Shown here: positions 21,788 to 30,682 of the stretch, piece after piece
Layout of the letters: the number at the start of each line of letters is the position of its first letter
Position numbering within the stretch: position 1 is the stretch's first letter
Source: CAZMRW01 sp964568805
GTDB lineage: Bacteria > Pseudomonadota > Gammaproteobacteria > Methylococcales > Methylomonadaceae
Assembly (NCBI GenBank): GCA_964568805.1
Contig: CAZMRW010000003.1
Location: 47,041 to 111,040, forward strand
Length of the DNA: 64,000 bases
Direction: 5' to 3'
Program-made: the position numbers and the translations under genes
The notes under the pieces: model-generated
Seen by the model: the letters and a program-made list of their open reading frames with translations, nothing else
Databases searched by the model: none
What the model was told of the DNA's origin: nothing

Positions 21788-23803
21788 ATGTTTAGAAAAA
21801 TAACTTTATTTGGCGTTATTTTGGCATTTATAGTAATCGTAATGGGTTCCTATGTGCGTTTATCCGATGCCGGCTTGGGCTGTCCGGATTGGCCAGGTTG
21901 TTACGGACAGGCTGTTGTCAGCGATAATGAGGCTTTCAAAGCGCAAGCAGCACAAGAGTTCCCAGGGCAAACACCTGACATCGCCAAAGCCTGGAAGGAA
22001 ATGAGCCATCGCTACCTTGCTGCCGGCTTGGGGGGGGTCGTCTTGCTGCTTGTTTTAATGTCCTGGCGTGAAAAACAGTGCCGAGCAGCCGCCGTGACGA
22101 TGTCGGTAAGTCTGCTGGTATTGGTCGGACTGCAGGCAGCTTTAGGCATGTGGGCAGTCAAAATGCATACCATGCCCATTGTCGTGACCGGCCATTTGCT
22201 ATTGGGGATGACGACTTTTTGGATGCTTTTTGGGCTCTATCTGCGGGTGAATCCGAAGCTGTCTCCCTTAACCCTGCGCAATGGACCGGTGGCGCTGGCT
22301 CGCTTCGCGATGCTGGTTGTCTTCCTCCAGATTGTTTTGGGCGGCTGGACCAGCACCAATTATGCGGCATTAGCCTGTGCCGATTTTCCCCTATGCGATG
22401 GTCAATGGTGGCCCGAAGCCGATTATCAGGGTGCCTTGAATTTATTTAACGGATTGATGACCGGCGATAGCCGCGCCCTGTCCCCGGATGCTCAGGTGGC
22501 GGCGCACTGGCTGCACCGGGTCGGCGCTCTGGTCAGTTTTATTTTGCTCAGCCTGGTTATGCTGAGCGCTACCTCAGGCAACTATGCCAAACCTGTTAGA
22601 AGGGCGGGCTTATGGTTAAGCGTGTTGTTGATCATACAGATCAGCCTGGGTATCGCCATCATAAAATTGGTTATGCCGTTATGGGTGGCCGTGGCGCATA
22701 GCGCTTTTGCGGCCCTGTTAATGCTGCCATTGATGGCCATCAGTGTCTATAGCCGCGTTGCCTATCTGGAACCGAAGCAGCCGGCTGCCGCCTTGCAGCC
22801 TCAACGGGAAGCTCCGGCAGCGGCAGCCATTGGAGTAGCCGCCGCACCGCTTGCCGAAGAAGTTTATCTCCAGCCTGAGCCCGAGTCACTTTATTTGCGG
22901 CTCAAATCTCAATTGAAACGGACACGCTCCGGGCTGAGCGTCGCTCTGGCCAATTTGCCGTTCGGACAGAAAGGAATCAACGACGACATACTGGAAGAGA
23001 TCGAAGCCAGCTTGTTGATGGCCGATATCGGCGTCGATGCGACCGCAAAAATCATCAATCGCTTGAGCCAAAGCGTAGAGAAGCATCAATTGAATGATGC
23101 CGCTGCGTTATCGGAGGCCTTAAAACGGGAATTGCTGGCTATTCTCAAGCCCTGTAACCAGCCGCTGGTGATACCCAAACAGGATAATCCGTTTGTGATA
23201 TTGGTCGTTGGCGTCAACGGCGCGGGCAAAACCACAACCATCGGAAAACTGGCCAAACGACTGCAAGCGCAAGGCCTTAGCGTGATGCTGGCGGCCGGCG
23301 ACACGTTCAGGGCCGCCGCCGTTGAACAGTTGCAAACCTGGGGGGAGCGCAATCATATTCATGTTGTCGCTCAACATACCGGCGCCGATTCGGCGTCGGT
23401 TATTTACGACGGTTTGCAATCGGCCAAGGCCAAGGGGGTCGATGTGTTGATCGCCGATACGGCCGGACGATTGCACACCAAGTCGAATCTGATGGATGAA
23501 CTGAAAAAAGTTAAGCGGATCATGGGAAAGCTGGATGAAACCGCTCCTCATGAGGTGTTGCTGGTTTTGGATGCCGGAACCGGCCAAAATGCCTTGTCAC
23601 AGGCGAAGCTGTTCAACGAAGCAGTGGCCTTAACCGGCATGGTCTTGACCAAGCTCGACGGTACGGCAAAAGGCGGAGTTATTTTTGCACTGGCCAAGCA
23701 GTCCGGCATACCCATCCGTTTCATTGGCGTCGGCGAAGGAATTGACGACTTGCAGGATTTCGATGCCGAAACGTTTGTCGATGCATTATTTGCCAAAGAT
23801 TAA
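21788..23803 (+). CDS. Fusion protein: haem A synthase (CtaA/COX15) joined to SRP receptor FtsY
   Basis: One uninterrupted 671-codon frame carries two complete proteins. Residues 1-320 are CtaA, with eight helices, haem histidines at about 74, 136, 243 and 304, and loop cysteine pairs in GCPDWPGCYG and ACADFPLCDG. Residues 326-366 form an Ala/Pro/Glu-rich linker. Residues 367-671 are the FtsY NG domain: P-loop GVNGAGKTTT (475-484), DTFRAAAVEQL, DTAGR (557-561) and TKLDG (621-625). FtsY normally has its own acidic A domain; here the membrane part is replaced by CtaA. Upstream neighbours are cox assembly genes and downstream are ftsE-ftsX-rpoH, so the join fuses two operons. No ctaB lies between. 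I see no separate ribosome site for FtsY near the junction. Confidence 0.9.
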   Translation: MFRKITLFGVILAFIVIVMGSYVRLSDAGLGCPDWPGCYGQAVVSDNEAFKAQAAQEFPGQTPDIAKAWKEMSHRYLAAGLGGVVLLLVLMSWREKQCRAAAVTMSVSLLVLVGLQAALGMWAVKMHTMPIVVTGHLLLGMTTFWMLFGLYLRVNPKLSPLTLRNGPVALARFAMLVVFLQIVLGGWTSTNYAALACADFPLCDGQWWPEADYQGALNLFNGLMTGDSRALSPDAQVAAHWLHRVGALVSFILLSLVMLSATSGNYAKPVRRAGLWLSVLLIIQISLGIAIIKLVMPLWVAVAHSAFAALLMLPLMAISVYSRVAYLEPKQPAAALQPQREAPAAAAIGVAAAPLAEEVYLQPEPESLYLRLKSQLKRTRSGLSVALANLPFGQKGINDDILEEIEASLLMADIGVDATAKIINRLSQSVEKHQLNDAAALSEALKRELLAILKPCNQPLVIPKQDNPFVILVVGVNGAGKTTTIGKLAKRLQAQGLSVMLAAGDTFRAAAVEQLQTWGERNHIHVVAQHTGADSASVIYDGLQSAKAKGVDVLIADTAGRLHTKSNLMDELKKVKRIMGKLDETAPHEVLLVLDAGTGQNALSQAKLFNEAVALTGMVLTKLDGTAKGGVIFALAKQSGIPIRFIGVGEGIDDLQDFDAETFVDALFAKD

Positions 23804-23810
23804 TTGCGCC

Positions 23811-24467
23811 ATGTTAAAGTTCGATAATGTCTGCAAAAGATACCCCGATACGGGTGATGTACTGCTTAACGTCAGCTTCCATTTGCAACAGGGAGAAATG
23901 GCTTTTTTGACAGGACATTCCGGAGCAGGGAAGAGCACTCTGTTTAAACTGATAGCGGTGATGGAACGCTGTTCTCGTGGACAGATATTTTTTGACGGGC
24001 AGAACCTCAACCTGGCCAAGGAAAAACAGATACCCTATCTTCGACGGAAAATGGGTCTGATTTTTCAGGATTATAAATTGTTAAATGACAGGACATTATT
24101 TGATAATGTCGCCTTGCCATTGGCCATAGCCGGTTACGGGCATCATGAAATCTCCCGCCGGGTCAGGGCGGCTTTGGATAAAGTCGGCTTATTGGGCAAG
24201 GAAAGAAAATATCCTTTGACCCTGTCAGGCGGAGAGCAGCAGCGGGTCGGTATTGCCAGAGCCGTTGTCAACAAGCCGCCCATGATTCTAGCCGATGAGC
24301 CTACTGGCAATCTCGACCCTGAGCTCTCTGCTGAAATCATGTTATTGTTTGAAAAGTTTCAGCAGGTGGGCGTTACCGTCCTGATCGCTTCGCATGATAT
24401 TTCTTTGATATCAAAAATGAATCGACGCGTGTTGACGCTGGATCATGGACGATTGCTTTCGGATTAA
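23811..24467 (+). CDS. ftsE: Cell division ATP-binding protein FtsE
   Basis: The 218-residue ABC ATPase pairs with FtsX to activate periplasmic peptidoglycan hydrolases at the septum. Walker A GHSGAGKST, signature LSGGEQQRVGIARAVV and Walker B MILADEPTGNLDPE are intact. The true start is the ATG at 23811, seven bases after the preceding stop; the open frame reaches further back into ftsY. It lies in the conserved ftsY-ftsE-ftsX-rpoH order. Confidence 0.97.
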   Translation: MLKFDNVCKRYPDTGDVLLNVSFHLQQGEMAFLTGHSGAGKSTLFKLIAVMERCSRGQIFFDGQNLNLAKEKQIPYLRRKMGLIFQDYKLLNDRTLFDNVALPLAIAGYGHHEISRRVRAALDKVGLLGKERKYPLTLSGGEQQRVGIARAVVNKPPMILADEPTGNLDPELSAEIMLLFEKFQQVGVTVLIASHDISLISKMNRRVLTLDHGRLLSD

Positions 24468-24470
24468 ACG

Positions 24471-25463
24471 ATGAAACATGGCAAAAAACCTCAAATCAGG
24501 CAAGATGCCGCTCAGACTAAAATTGCGGGGGGCAGTTTTGTCGATAAATTACATGCTTATCGCGAACTTCATGCCCACAGCTTGTTTTCCAGTCTGGGCC
24601 GTTTGGTCGCTTCGCCATTTACCTCGCTGCTGACTATTGGCGTTCTGGCCTTTACCATTTCACTGGCCGCGAGTTTTTATCTTTTGGTGGTCAATCTTCA
24701 GCAACTGGCCGGAAATATTGAATCCAGCAATCAAATCTCCTTATATCTTAAGGACGATGTTTCAGAGGCGGAGGCGAACAAGCTGGCCGCCCGTATCAGA
24801 AAGAATCCCAATGTAGGAAACGTTAACGTCATCGGCAAGGATCAGGCGTTGAAGGAGTTCCAGACCTTCAGCGGATTCGGTTCGGCGATTAACGCATTGG
24901 ATACCAACCCTTTACCGGTCGTACTCGAAGTGTTACCCAGAAATACCCTGGAAGATCCAAAGGAAATCGAGTCCCTGCTGCAACATTTCCAGCAGTTTGT
25001 TGAAGTCGATTTTGCCCAGATGGATATGCAGTGGCTTAATCGTCTGCGATCCATCATAACAGTAGCAAGAACCGCTATGATTTCGTTTAGTCTGTTATTA
25101 GGATCAGGCGTGTTATTCGTAACCGGTAATACTATCCGGCTGGAGTTGCATAATCGTCGCGAAGAAGTGGTTATCGCGAAACTGGTCGGCGCCACCAATG
25201 CCTTTATTAAAAGACCGTTTCTGTATGGAGGGTTCTGGATAGGCTTTTTTTCAGGAATCGCAGCCTGGTTTATAGTAACCGTGATGATGCTGGTTTTATG
25301 GCAATCGGTAGACAGCCTTTCCATGCTTTATGATGGTTCGTTTCATTTGCTTTTTTTAAATTATTCCGAAACACTGACGTTATTGGCCATCTCGTCTGGA
25401 CTGAGCGTCATCGGATCCTGGGCAGTGCTCACCTACCAACTTGGACAACTGAAACCTGAGTAA
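24471..25463 (+). CDS. ftsX: Cell division protein FtsX
   Basis: The 330-residue membrane partner of FtsE has a cytoplasmic N-terminal extension, a first helix (LLTIGVLAFTISLAASFYLL), an extracellular loop domain with ISLYLKDDVSEAEANKLA, and three further helices. Length and topology fit gammaproteobacterial FtsX. It starts three bases after ftsE ends. Confidence 0.95.
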   Translation: MKHGKKPQIRQDAAQTKIAGGSFVDKLHAYRELHAHSLFSSLGRLVASPFTSLLTIGVLAFTISLAASFYLLVVNLQQLAGNIESSNQISLYLKDDVSEAEANKLAARIRKNPNVGNVNVIGKDQALKEFQTFSGFGSAINALDTNPLPVVLEVLPRNTLEDPKEIESLLQHFQQFVEVDFAQMDMQWLNRLRSIITVARTAMISFSLLLGSGVLFVTGNTIRLELHNRREEVVIAKLVGATNAFIKRPFLYGGFWIGFFSGIAAWFIVTVMMLVLWQSVDSLSMLYDGSFHLLFLNYSETLTLLAISSGLSVIGSWAVLTYQLGQLKPE

Positions 25464-25485
25464 GGCAATTGAACTTACAAAATTA

Positions 25486-25512
25486 TTAGCACTCTCATTG
25501 TTTGAGTGCTAA
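25486..25512 (+). promoter_or_regulatory. CIRCE operator (HrcA binding site) upstream of rpoH
   Basis: The sequence is the textbook CIRCE inverted repeat, TTAGCACTC, nine bases, GAGTGCTAA, with no mismatch. It ends 32 bp before the rpoH start codon. CIRCE is bound by the heat-shock repressor HrcA, so repression of rpoH by HrcA is the direct inference. The hrcA gene itself is not in the window. Confidence 0.93.
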
Positions 25513-25544
25513 AATTAATTCAGTTTATTAATAGAGGTTTTTCT

Positions 25545-26402
25545 ATGAGTAATGCATTAGCCATACCAGTAAATTTATCTGCGGGAACATTTGATGCCTA
25601 TTTAAATCTGGTCAGACAAATGCCCAGATTAACGACCGAGCAAGAACGCGAATTGGCGTTAAAGTTCAGGGATCATGGCGATTTGGAAGCGGCTCGCCAA
25701 CTGGTTATGACCAATCTGCGTTTTGTGGTTCATGTTGCCAGAGGCTACAGCGGTTATGGCTTGTCGATGCCTGATATTATTCAGGAAGGCAATATCGGAT
25801 TAATGAAAGCCGTTAAACGTTTTGATCCAGATGTGGGCGTGCGTCTGGTATCTTTTGCGGTGCATTGGATCAAGGCTGAAATCCATGAATATGTGATTAA
25901 AAACTGGGGAATTGTAAAAGTCGCGACGACCAAGGCGCAGCGCAAGCTGTTTTTTAATCTCAGAAAATCCAAGCAGGATATCGGTTGGCTGTCCAATGAC
26001 GAAGCCAAGGCCATCGCAACGGATCTGGATGTTGAGCTCAGCACTGTTTACGAAATGGAGCAGCGCCTGGGCAGCAGAGACATGTCTTTTGACTTGCCGG
26101 TCGACGAGTCTGAAGAGGAAAACTATACCGCCCCACATCATTATCTTCAGCAACACGGCGCCGATCCGGCCGAATTGCTGGAGAATGCCGACTGGTCGGG
26201 ACATGAGCAAGGATTATTATCAGAAGCGTTGTCGGAACTGGATGAACGGAGCATGGATATTCTTTCCAGCCGCTGGCTGGCCGATAAAAAAGCGACCCTG
26301 CATGAACTTGCCGAGCGTTATAACGTTTCTGCAGAGCGAATCAGACAATTGGAGCAAAATGCGATGAAAAAATTGCGTGCTGCGGTGGTGCTGGAAGCAT
26401 AA
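25545..26402 (+). CDS. rpoH: Heat-shock sigma factor RpoH (sigma-32)
   Basis: The 285-residue sigma-70 family factor directs transcription of heat-shock genes. Region 2 is seen in NLRFVVHVARGYSGYGLSMPDIIQEGNIGLMKAVKRFDP. The RpoH box is AQRKLFFNLRKSKQ, and region 4 is LDERSMDIL followed by LHELAERYNVSAERIRQLEQNAMKKLR. I chose ATG at 25545, which follows AGAGG. The frame is open from 25506, but that part overlaps the CIRCE operator. Its place after ftsX is conserved in gammaproteobacteria. Confidence 0.96.
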   Translation: MSNALAIPVNLSAGTFDAYLNLVRQMPRLTTEQERELALKFRDHGDLEAARQLVMTNLRFVVHVARGYSGYGLSMPDIIQEGNIGLMKAVKRFDPDVGVRLVSFAVHWIKAEIHEYVIKNWGIVKVATTKAQRKLFFNLRKSKQDIGWLSNDEAKAIATDLDVELSTVYEMEQRLGSRDMSFDLPVDESEEENYTAPHHYLQQHGADPAELLENADWSGHEQGLLSEALSELDERSMDILSSRWLADKKATLHELAERYNVSAERIRQLEQNAMKKLRAAVVLEA

Positions 26403-26429
26403 CGGTTTGATCCGTTTTTTGCAGTTTTG

Positions 26430-26464
26430 AAAGGCTTAACGGCGCTGTCGTTAAGCCTTTTTTT
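26430..26464 (+). terminator. Rho-independent terminator after rpoH
   Basis: AAAGGCTTAACG pairs with CGTTAAGCCTTT around a seven-base loop and runs into a T-tract. It closes the ftsY-ftsE-ftsX-rpoH unit. Confidence 0.88.
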
Positions 26465-26780
26465 ATGTTGTCGATGGCTATAGTTTGTCGAGTTCGAGGT
26501 GACAGCCGGAAGATAAATTGAGCTTGGCCCCAAAACTGGTTTATTAGGAGATGTCTGTTCCAGATGACAGTCGAATACTTTGCATGGAAGGGGAGTCGGC
26601 GAATCAAAAAATATGGGGTTTAACTGGTACAGATCTTACATCGGTTTTAGATCCGAAAAACCTTTAACAGGGTAGTGAATAGTCTATTACCGCTAATTCA
26701 TCGCCTGCAGCATCGATTAAATGAACCGAAAATGAAATTCTCAATCTACGTGGAAAGTTACTTTGTACTGAAACCAAACC
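26465..26780. other. Intergenic region ahead of the HMA/SafE gene
   Basis: This 316-bp stretch has no supported gene. Short frames on either strand lack ribosome sites and domain features. I see no copper-regulator operator that I could name with confidence. Confidence 0.5.
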
Positions 26781-28133
26781 ATGAGATTAAAACGCTATCT
26801 GATACCGATCAGCGGCATGCAATGCGCCGATTGCGAGAACAACATCGAGGAAACCGTTTCCGCCTTGCCCGGCATTACTCATGCAAAAGCCAATTTTACC
26901 AACGAAACACTGACCCTTGAATTGGATCCGGATTCCATTTCGTTAAGGACGGTCTGCGCAGCCATTAAAGCAAGGGGCTATAGCTGCCGCAAAGATAAAG
27001 GAAATAAATCGTCCATTTTTATCCTGATAATGCTCGCAATGGCCGGCATCATTGGATTGCTGCAATTAAACTCAGTGATCCATCTGGATTTATCGCTCGA
27101 AGCGATTGATAAAAACGCGGGCTATGGCGTAATTTTTCTGATCGGCGTGCTCACCAGTTTTCACTGTATCGGCATGTGCGGCGGATTTGTACTCAGCTAT
27201 GCCGCCGACGGGGCCAAAGCGGGCCAGCCCTCCTATCTAAACCATATTGTTTACGGCATCGGAAAAACAGTCTCCTATTCGGCTTTCGGGGCCTTATTCG
27301 GTTTGATAGGCGGCGCCGTTAGTTTTACTATCGGCATGCGCAGCGTGGCGATGGCGCTAGCTGGCGTGTTTTTAATGATCTATGGATTGAGCCTGCTCGA
27401 TGCCTTTGCCGGATTAAGGCGTTTTCATATCCGTATGCCTCGCGGCTTAGTGCGTAATCTCAGTGAAAAACGCAGGAGAACGTCTAATCCGCTGGTCATC
27501 GGTTTATTAAACGGTTTGATGATTGCTTGCGGACCGTTACAGGCGATGTATATCATGGCAGCCGGCACTGGCAGTCCGCTACAGGGTGCTGCATTATTGG
27601 CCGCATTTGCATTGGGAACGCTGCCTGTGATGTTTATATTCGGCCTGCTGTCGACCCTGATCACGGCCAACGTCTCCCGGCACTTATTAAAGGTTTCCGG
27701 TCTTGTGATCATGCTATTGGGAGCCGTCATGCTAAACCGGAGTCTGCTGCTGTCAGCTACGGGCTATGATGTCAATTCCCTGTTAACCAGAGCCTCGCTG
27801 CAAACTGCGACGTTAATAGAGGGCTGGCGTAAAAGTGATGCCGAAGGTCCATTCCATATCCAGGAGGGATATCAAATCGTGTATACCGAAGCGGAAAGCT
27901 ATCAATATATCCCAAGTCGGTATAGCCTAAAGATTAATGTTCCGGTCAAGTGGATCATCAATGTCAAGGAATTGTCTCCTTGTAATCAACGGATCATTGT
28001 GCCTGACTTGAATATGACGATCGATTTAAAGGCGGGACTGCAGATGGTGGAGTTTATACCTAACAAAGCCGGCGTCATCAGTTGGAGTTGCTCCATGGGA
28101 ATGATCCCTGGAACCTTTGTAGTTAAGGATTGA
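26781..28133 (+). CDS. HMA domain - SafE/DsbD-like membrane - cupredoxin fusion, probable copper handling
   Basis: Three parts are visible in 450 residues. The first is an N-terminal heavy-metal-associated domain with GMQCADCENNIEETV (Cys15, Cys18). The second is a membrane domain of the TauE/SafE / DsbD-like type from about residue 78 to 330, with TSFHCIGMCGGFVLSYA and ACGPLQAMYIMAAGTGSP. The third is a C-terminal cupredoxin-like domain ending WSCSMGMIPGTFVVKD, where Cys and Met residues resemble copper ligands. Related proteins move or buffer copper and help oxidase maturation. In a methanotroph, copper supply to methane monooxygenase or to the oxidase is plausible. The substrate is inferred from domains only. 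Confidence 0.85.
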   Translation: MRLKRYLIPISGMQCADCENNIEETVSALPGITHAKANFTNETLTLELDPDSISLRTVCAAIKARGYSCRKDKGNKSSIFILIMLAMAGIIGLLQLNSVIHLDLSLEAIDKNAGYGVIFLIGVLTSFHCIGMCGGFVLSYAADGAKAGQPSYLNHIVYGIGKTVSYSAFGALFGLIGGAVSFTIGMRSVAMALAGVFLMIYGLSLLDAFAGLRRFHIRMPRGLVRNLSEKRRRTSNPLVIGLLNGLMIACGPLQAMYIMAAGTGSPLQGAALLAAFALGTLPVMFIFGLLSTLITANVSRHLLKVSGLVIMLLGAVMLNRSLLLSATGYDVNSLLTRASLQTATLIEGWRKSDAEGPFHIQEGYQIVYTEAESYQYIPSRYSLKINVPVKWIINVKELSPCNQRIIVPDLNMTIDLKAGLQMVEFIPNKAGVISWSCSMGMIPGTFVVKD

Positions 28134-28388
28134 AACCGGCTGAAGTCCTATGCAGGATTTTATAATTGCCCGCTCTACCTTAAGCGATTAACGACGCAGA
28201 TGTTTTCGCCGTTAAATAATACGGTGTTGAAGGGCAAGATAGCTGTGGGGAATAAGCTATGTGCGTTGGCGGAAGATTGCCCGTTTAAAAACGCTTAACG
28301 GTGAGCACTTAAGAGTGGCACACTGACAAGCTTCCTGGCCAAGGCCCTGCAGAAAGGCCCTGGCTCCGGTCAGGAAATGATAAGCCGG

Positions 28389-28769
28389 CTAGATTTTTTT
28401 CTTGATGACGACTTTGTCATCAATGATTAATTCCGAGATGCCGCCCAAAGTTCCATGAACAGTGCATGAGGCTTTTTTGAATTTGCCGCTTTCACCAACC
28501 CACTTCATGGTGACATAAGTTTCCTTATCACTGATCGTTTCCGCGGGATAATAAACCTCTTCGCCTGTTTCCTTCAAAATTGCCTGAGGACATTTTTGAC
28601 TGGCCATCGTTTGGATCGCAACATAATTTCTAACCATCGATTGCCCTTCTACTTGTTCGGGAGACTCTTGTTTACTGACAGCGACGACAATAAATCCCAC
28701 AGCGAAGACGCCTATGACAGCCCACAGCAGTTTTGTTGTATCAGACATTTTTTCTTCTGTATCAGACAT
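28389..28769 (-). CDS. Hypothetical single-span membrane protein
   Basis: The 126-residue product has one helix at about 14-31 (LLWAVIGVFAVGFIVVAV) and a periplasmic domain with two cysteines (SQKCPQ and KKASCTVHG). The N-terminus contains a small duplication, MSDTEEK then MSDTTK, so a second in-frame ATG exists seven codons on. AAGGTG before the first ATG supports the longer form. No family is recognised. Confidence 0.65.
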   Translation of the reverse strand: MSDTEEKMSDTTKLLWAVIGVFAVGFIVVAVSKQESPEQVEGQSMVRNYVAIQTMASQKCPQAILKETGEEVYYPAETISDKETYVTMKWVGESGKFKKASCTVHGTLGGISELIIDDKVVIKKKI

Positions 28770-28927
28770 TAGTTTTCACCTTATTTCGGAATTTAAGAAC
28801 GAGTCTACCGATATCGGGGCAAACTCCCGTACGGATTGTATGCGAATTATAGGTCCTCAGCAATGAAACAAGCAAAAACGGGTGTTAACGGAATCGGCGC
28901 AGGCTATTGAATGTTGCGGACTTTATA

Positions 28928-29464
28928 TTAAAACTCAATGCCTTGCTCGGCTTTTATGCCCTGTTCATAAGCATGTTTGCGTTTTGTCATTTCAGTCACT
29001 GTATCGGCAACTTCGATAACCTCGGGCGGAGCGTTTCGGCCGGTCAGGATTAAATGCAGCCACCGAGGCTTTTCATTTGTTATGAAATCAGCGATCTCCT
29101 GTCCGGAAATCCAGTGATAGCCGCAACAATAATTGATCTCATCCAGCAAGACCACATCGAATTCTTCGGACAGAATTTTTTGTTTACTGAATTCCCAGAT
29201 AGCCCGGCTGGTTTTAATATCCTGCTCAGGATTTTTAGTGTCCCAGGTAAAGCCATCGCCCAAAGCATGCCATTCGATATTATCAAATTGTTGGGCCGCT
29301 TTTTGTTCGCCGGTTTGCCATTGGCCTTTGATGAATTGGATGACGCAGACTTTCATGCCCCATCCGGCGGCACGGAAAACCATGCCAAAGGCGCTGGATG
29401 ATTTTCCTTTGCCATCGCCGGTATTGACTACAACCAATCCTTTTCGTCTGTTTCTGGATTTCAT
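28928..29464 (-). CDS. cobO: Corrinoid (cob(I)alamin) adenosyltransferase, CobA/CobO type
   Basis: The 178-residue cytoplasmic enzyme transfers the adenosyl group of ATP to cob(I)yrinic acid diamide or cob(I)alamin. The P-loop is GDGKGKSSSAFGMVFRAAG. The remaining CobA/BtuR signatures are VCVIQFIKGQW, VVLLDEINYC and LILTGRNAPPEVIEVADTVTEM. Length is typical. It stands alone without other cobalamin genes, so salvage is as likely as synthesis. Confidence 0.95.
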   Translation of the reverse strand: MKSRNRRKGLVVVNTGDGKGKSSSAFGMVFRAAGWGMKVCVIQFIKGQWQTGEQKAAQQFDNIEWHALGDGFTWDTKNPEQDIKTSRAIWEFSKQKILSEEFDVVLLDEINYCCGYHWISGQEIADFITNEKPRWLHLILTGRNAPPEVIEVADTVTEMTKRKHAYEQGIKAEQGIEF

Positions 29465-29517
29465 GAGGTGCTTCGCTGGGTGAAATGGTGCTGGAAAATA
29501 TCGTTTCCGGGAAGCTA

Positions 29518-30435
29518 TTATCGGTCAAGACGGCCATTTCCGCCATGCCCGTACAAAATGCGATGCTCCTCTTTTGTAGGCATGCCCGGGCGCGCTCCCG
29601 TTTTGGTACAGCAAAGAGCGCCGGCAGCGCTGGCATAGCGCAGGATATCAAGCCAGTTCATGCCGGCAGAAACGGCGGCGGCAAAGGCTCCGTGAAAGGC
29701 GTCGCCCGCGCCGGTGGAGTCGACGTCGACGACGGAAAACGCGGGCATCTGTCCGCGTTCATCTCCTTTACGCCAAATCAGGCCCTGTTCGCTTAATGTG
29801 ATAACGACGGCGGGCGCGATTGCAGCTAAAGCGTTTAAGGCCTCTTCCACGCTGCCGGCAAACTGCAGGGCGAATTTTTCAGAGCAGACCAGATAATCGA
29901 CCTGACCCATCAACGCTTTTGTGCCTTCATGCAGCGAACCTGCGTCCAGAACCATCGGGATTTTTTCCTTCAGTAAACGCTCGGCCAGCGATATCGACAA
30001 AAAGGGTTCGTGCCCATCGAACAGGACGGTCTTTGGAATAATGCCAGAAAAATCGATACGGCCAGCCGATAAGGGCTTGGTTTCAATCTTGTAATTGATC
30101 AAAGCTCTTTTTCCGTCAGGTTTGACCAATACCGCAGAAATGGGCGTGGGAGACTGACCGCGGACGATAAGGCGGGTATCGACTCCGTTCTCGACAAATT
30201 CTTGCCGATGTCTTTCGCCGAACTCATCCATGCCCAGGTAGCCCGCGAATGCGGATTGGTAACCGAGCCTGGAGACGGCGACGGCGGCATTGGCGGCCGG
30301 ACCTCCGCCGCAACCGATGAATCCGTGCGCGAAAATCTTTTCATCCTCGGTCGGATGGTGCGGCACCGAGAAGACAAGGTCATAAGACGCATGGCCTATG
30401 CAAAGGACATCGACAGGGATTGGAAAATCTTTCAT
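29518..30435 (-). CDS. PfkB family sugar kinase (ribokinase-like)
   Basis: The 305-residue cytoplasmic kinase has the ribokinase fold: N-terminal GHASYDLVFSV, the substrate loop GCGGGPAANAAVAVSRLG, and the catalytic-base/anion-hole signature DSTGAGDAFHGAFAAA near residue 240. The substrate cannot be read from the sequence; ribose, fructose, adenosine or a sugar phosphate are all possible. The frame is open to a TTG at 30465. I prefer the ATG at 30435, though neither has a good ribosome site. Next to the dihydroxyacetone kinase genes it suggests a sugar-phosphorylation locus. Confidence 0.87.
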   Translation of the reverse strand: MKDFPIPVDVLCIGHASYDLVFSVPHHPTEDEKIFAHGFIGCGGGPAANAAVAVSRLGYQSAFAGYLGMDEFGERHRQEFVENGVDTRLIVRGQSPTPISAVLVKPDGKRALINYKIETKPLSAGRIDFSGIIPKTVLFDGHEPFLSISLAERLLKEKIPMVLDAGSLHEGTKALMGQVDYLVCSEKFALQFAGSVEEALNALAAIAPAVVITLSEQGLIWRKGDERGQMPAFSVVDVDSTGAGDAFHGAFAAAVSAGMNWLDILRYASAAGALCCTKTGARPGMPTKEEHRILYGHGGNGRLDR

Positions 30436-30682
30436 GGCTTGTATGAAGTGTAATGAGTAGGGCAAAAGAACGAAATGAGTTAATGATTTGAGATAAATCG
30501 TTCAAGCCATGCTCTTTATCGTTAACTGCCGACGTTATCGGGTAAATTCATTAAAATTAGATTATCACTGCTGCGACACCCATGACAAGGCGCTGATTCG
30601 GCAACGGTAAGTTTATTGCGAACTGGACATCAGGACAGGTTGCGCGTTATTCTTCGATTTTGATTTGTTCAAGGAGATTATC

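Noticed and set aside
26675..26920. Frame overlapping the start of the HMA/SafE gene
   Set aside because: It reads the HMA domain in the wrong frame; the in-frame ATG at 26781 gives the CxxC domain.
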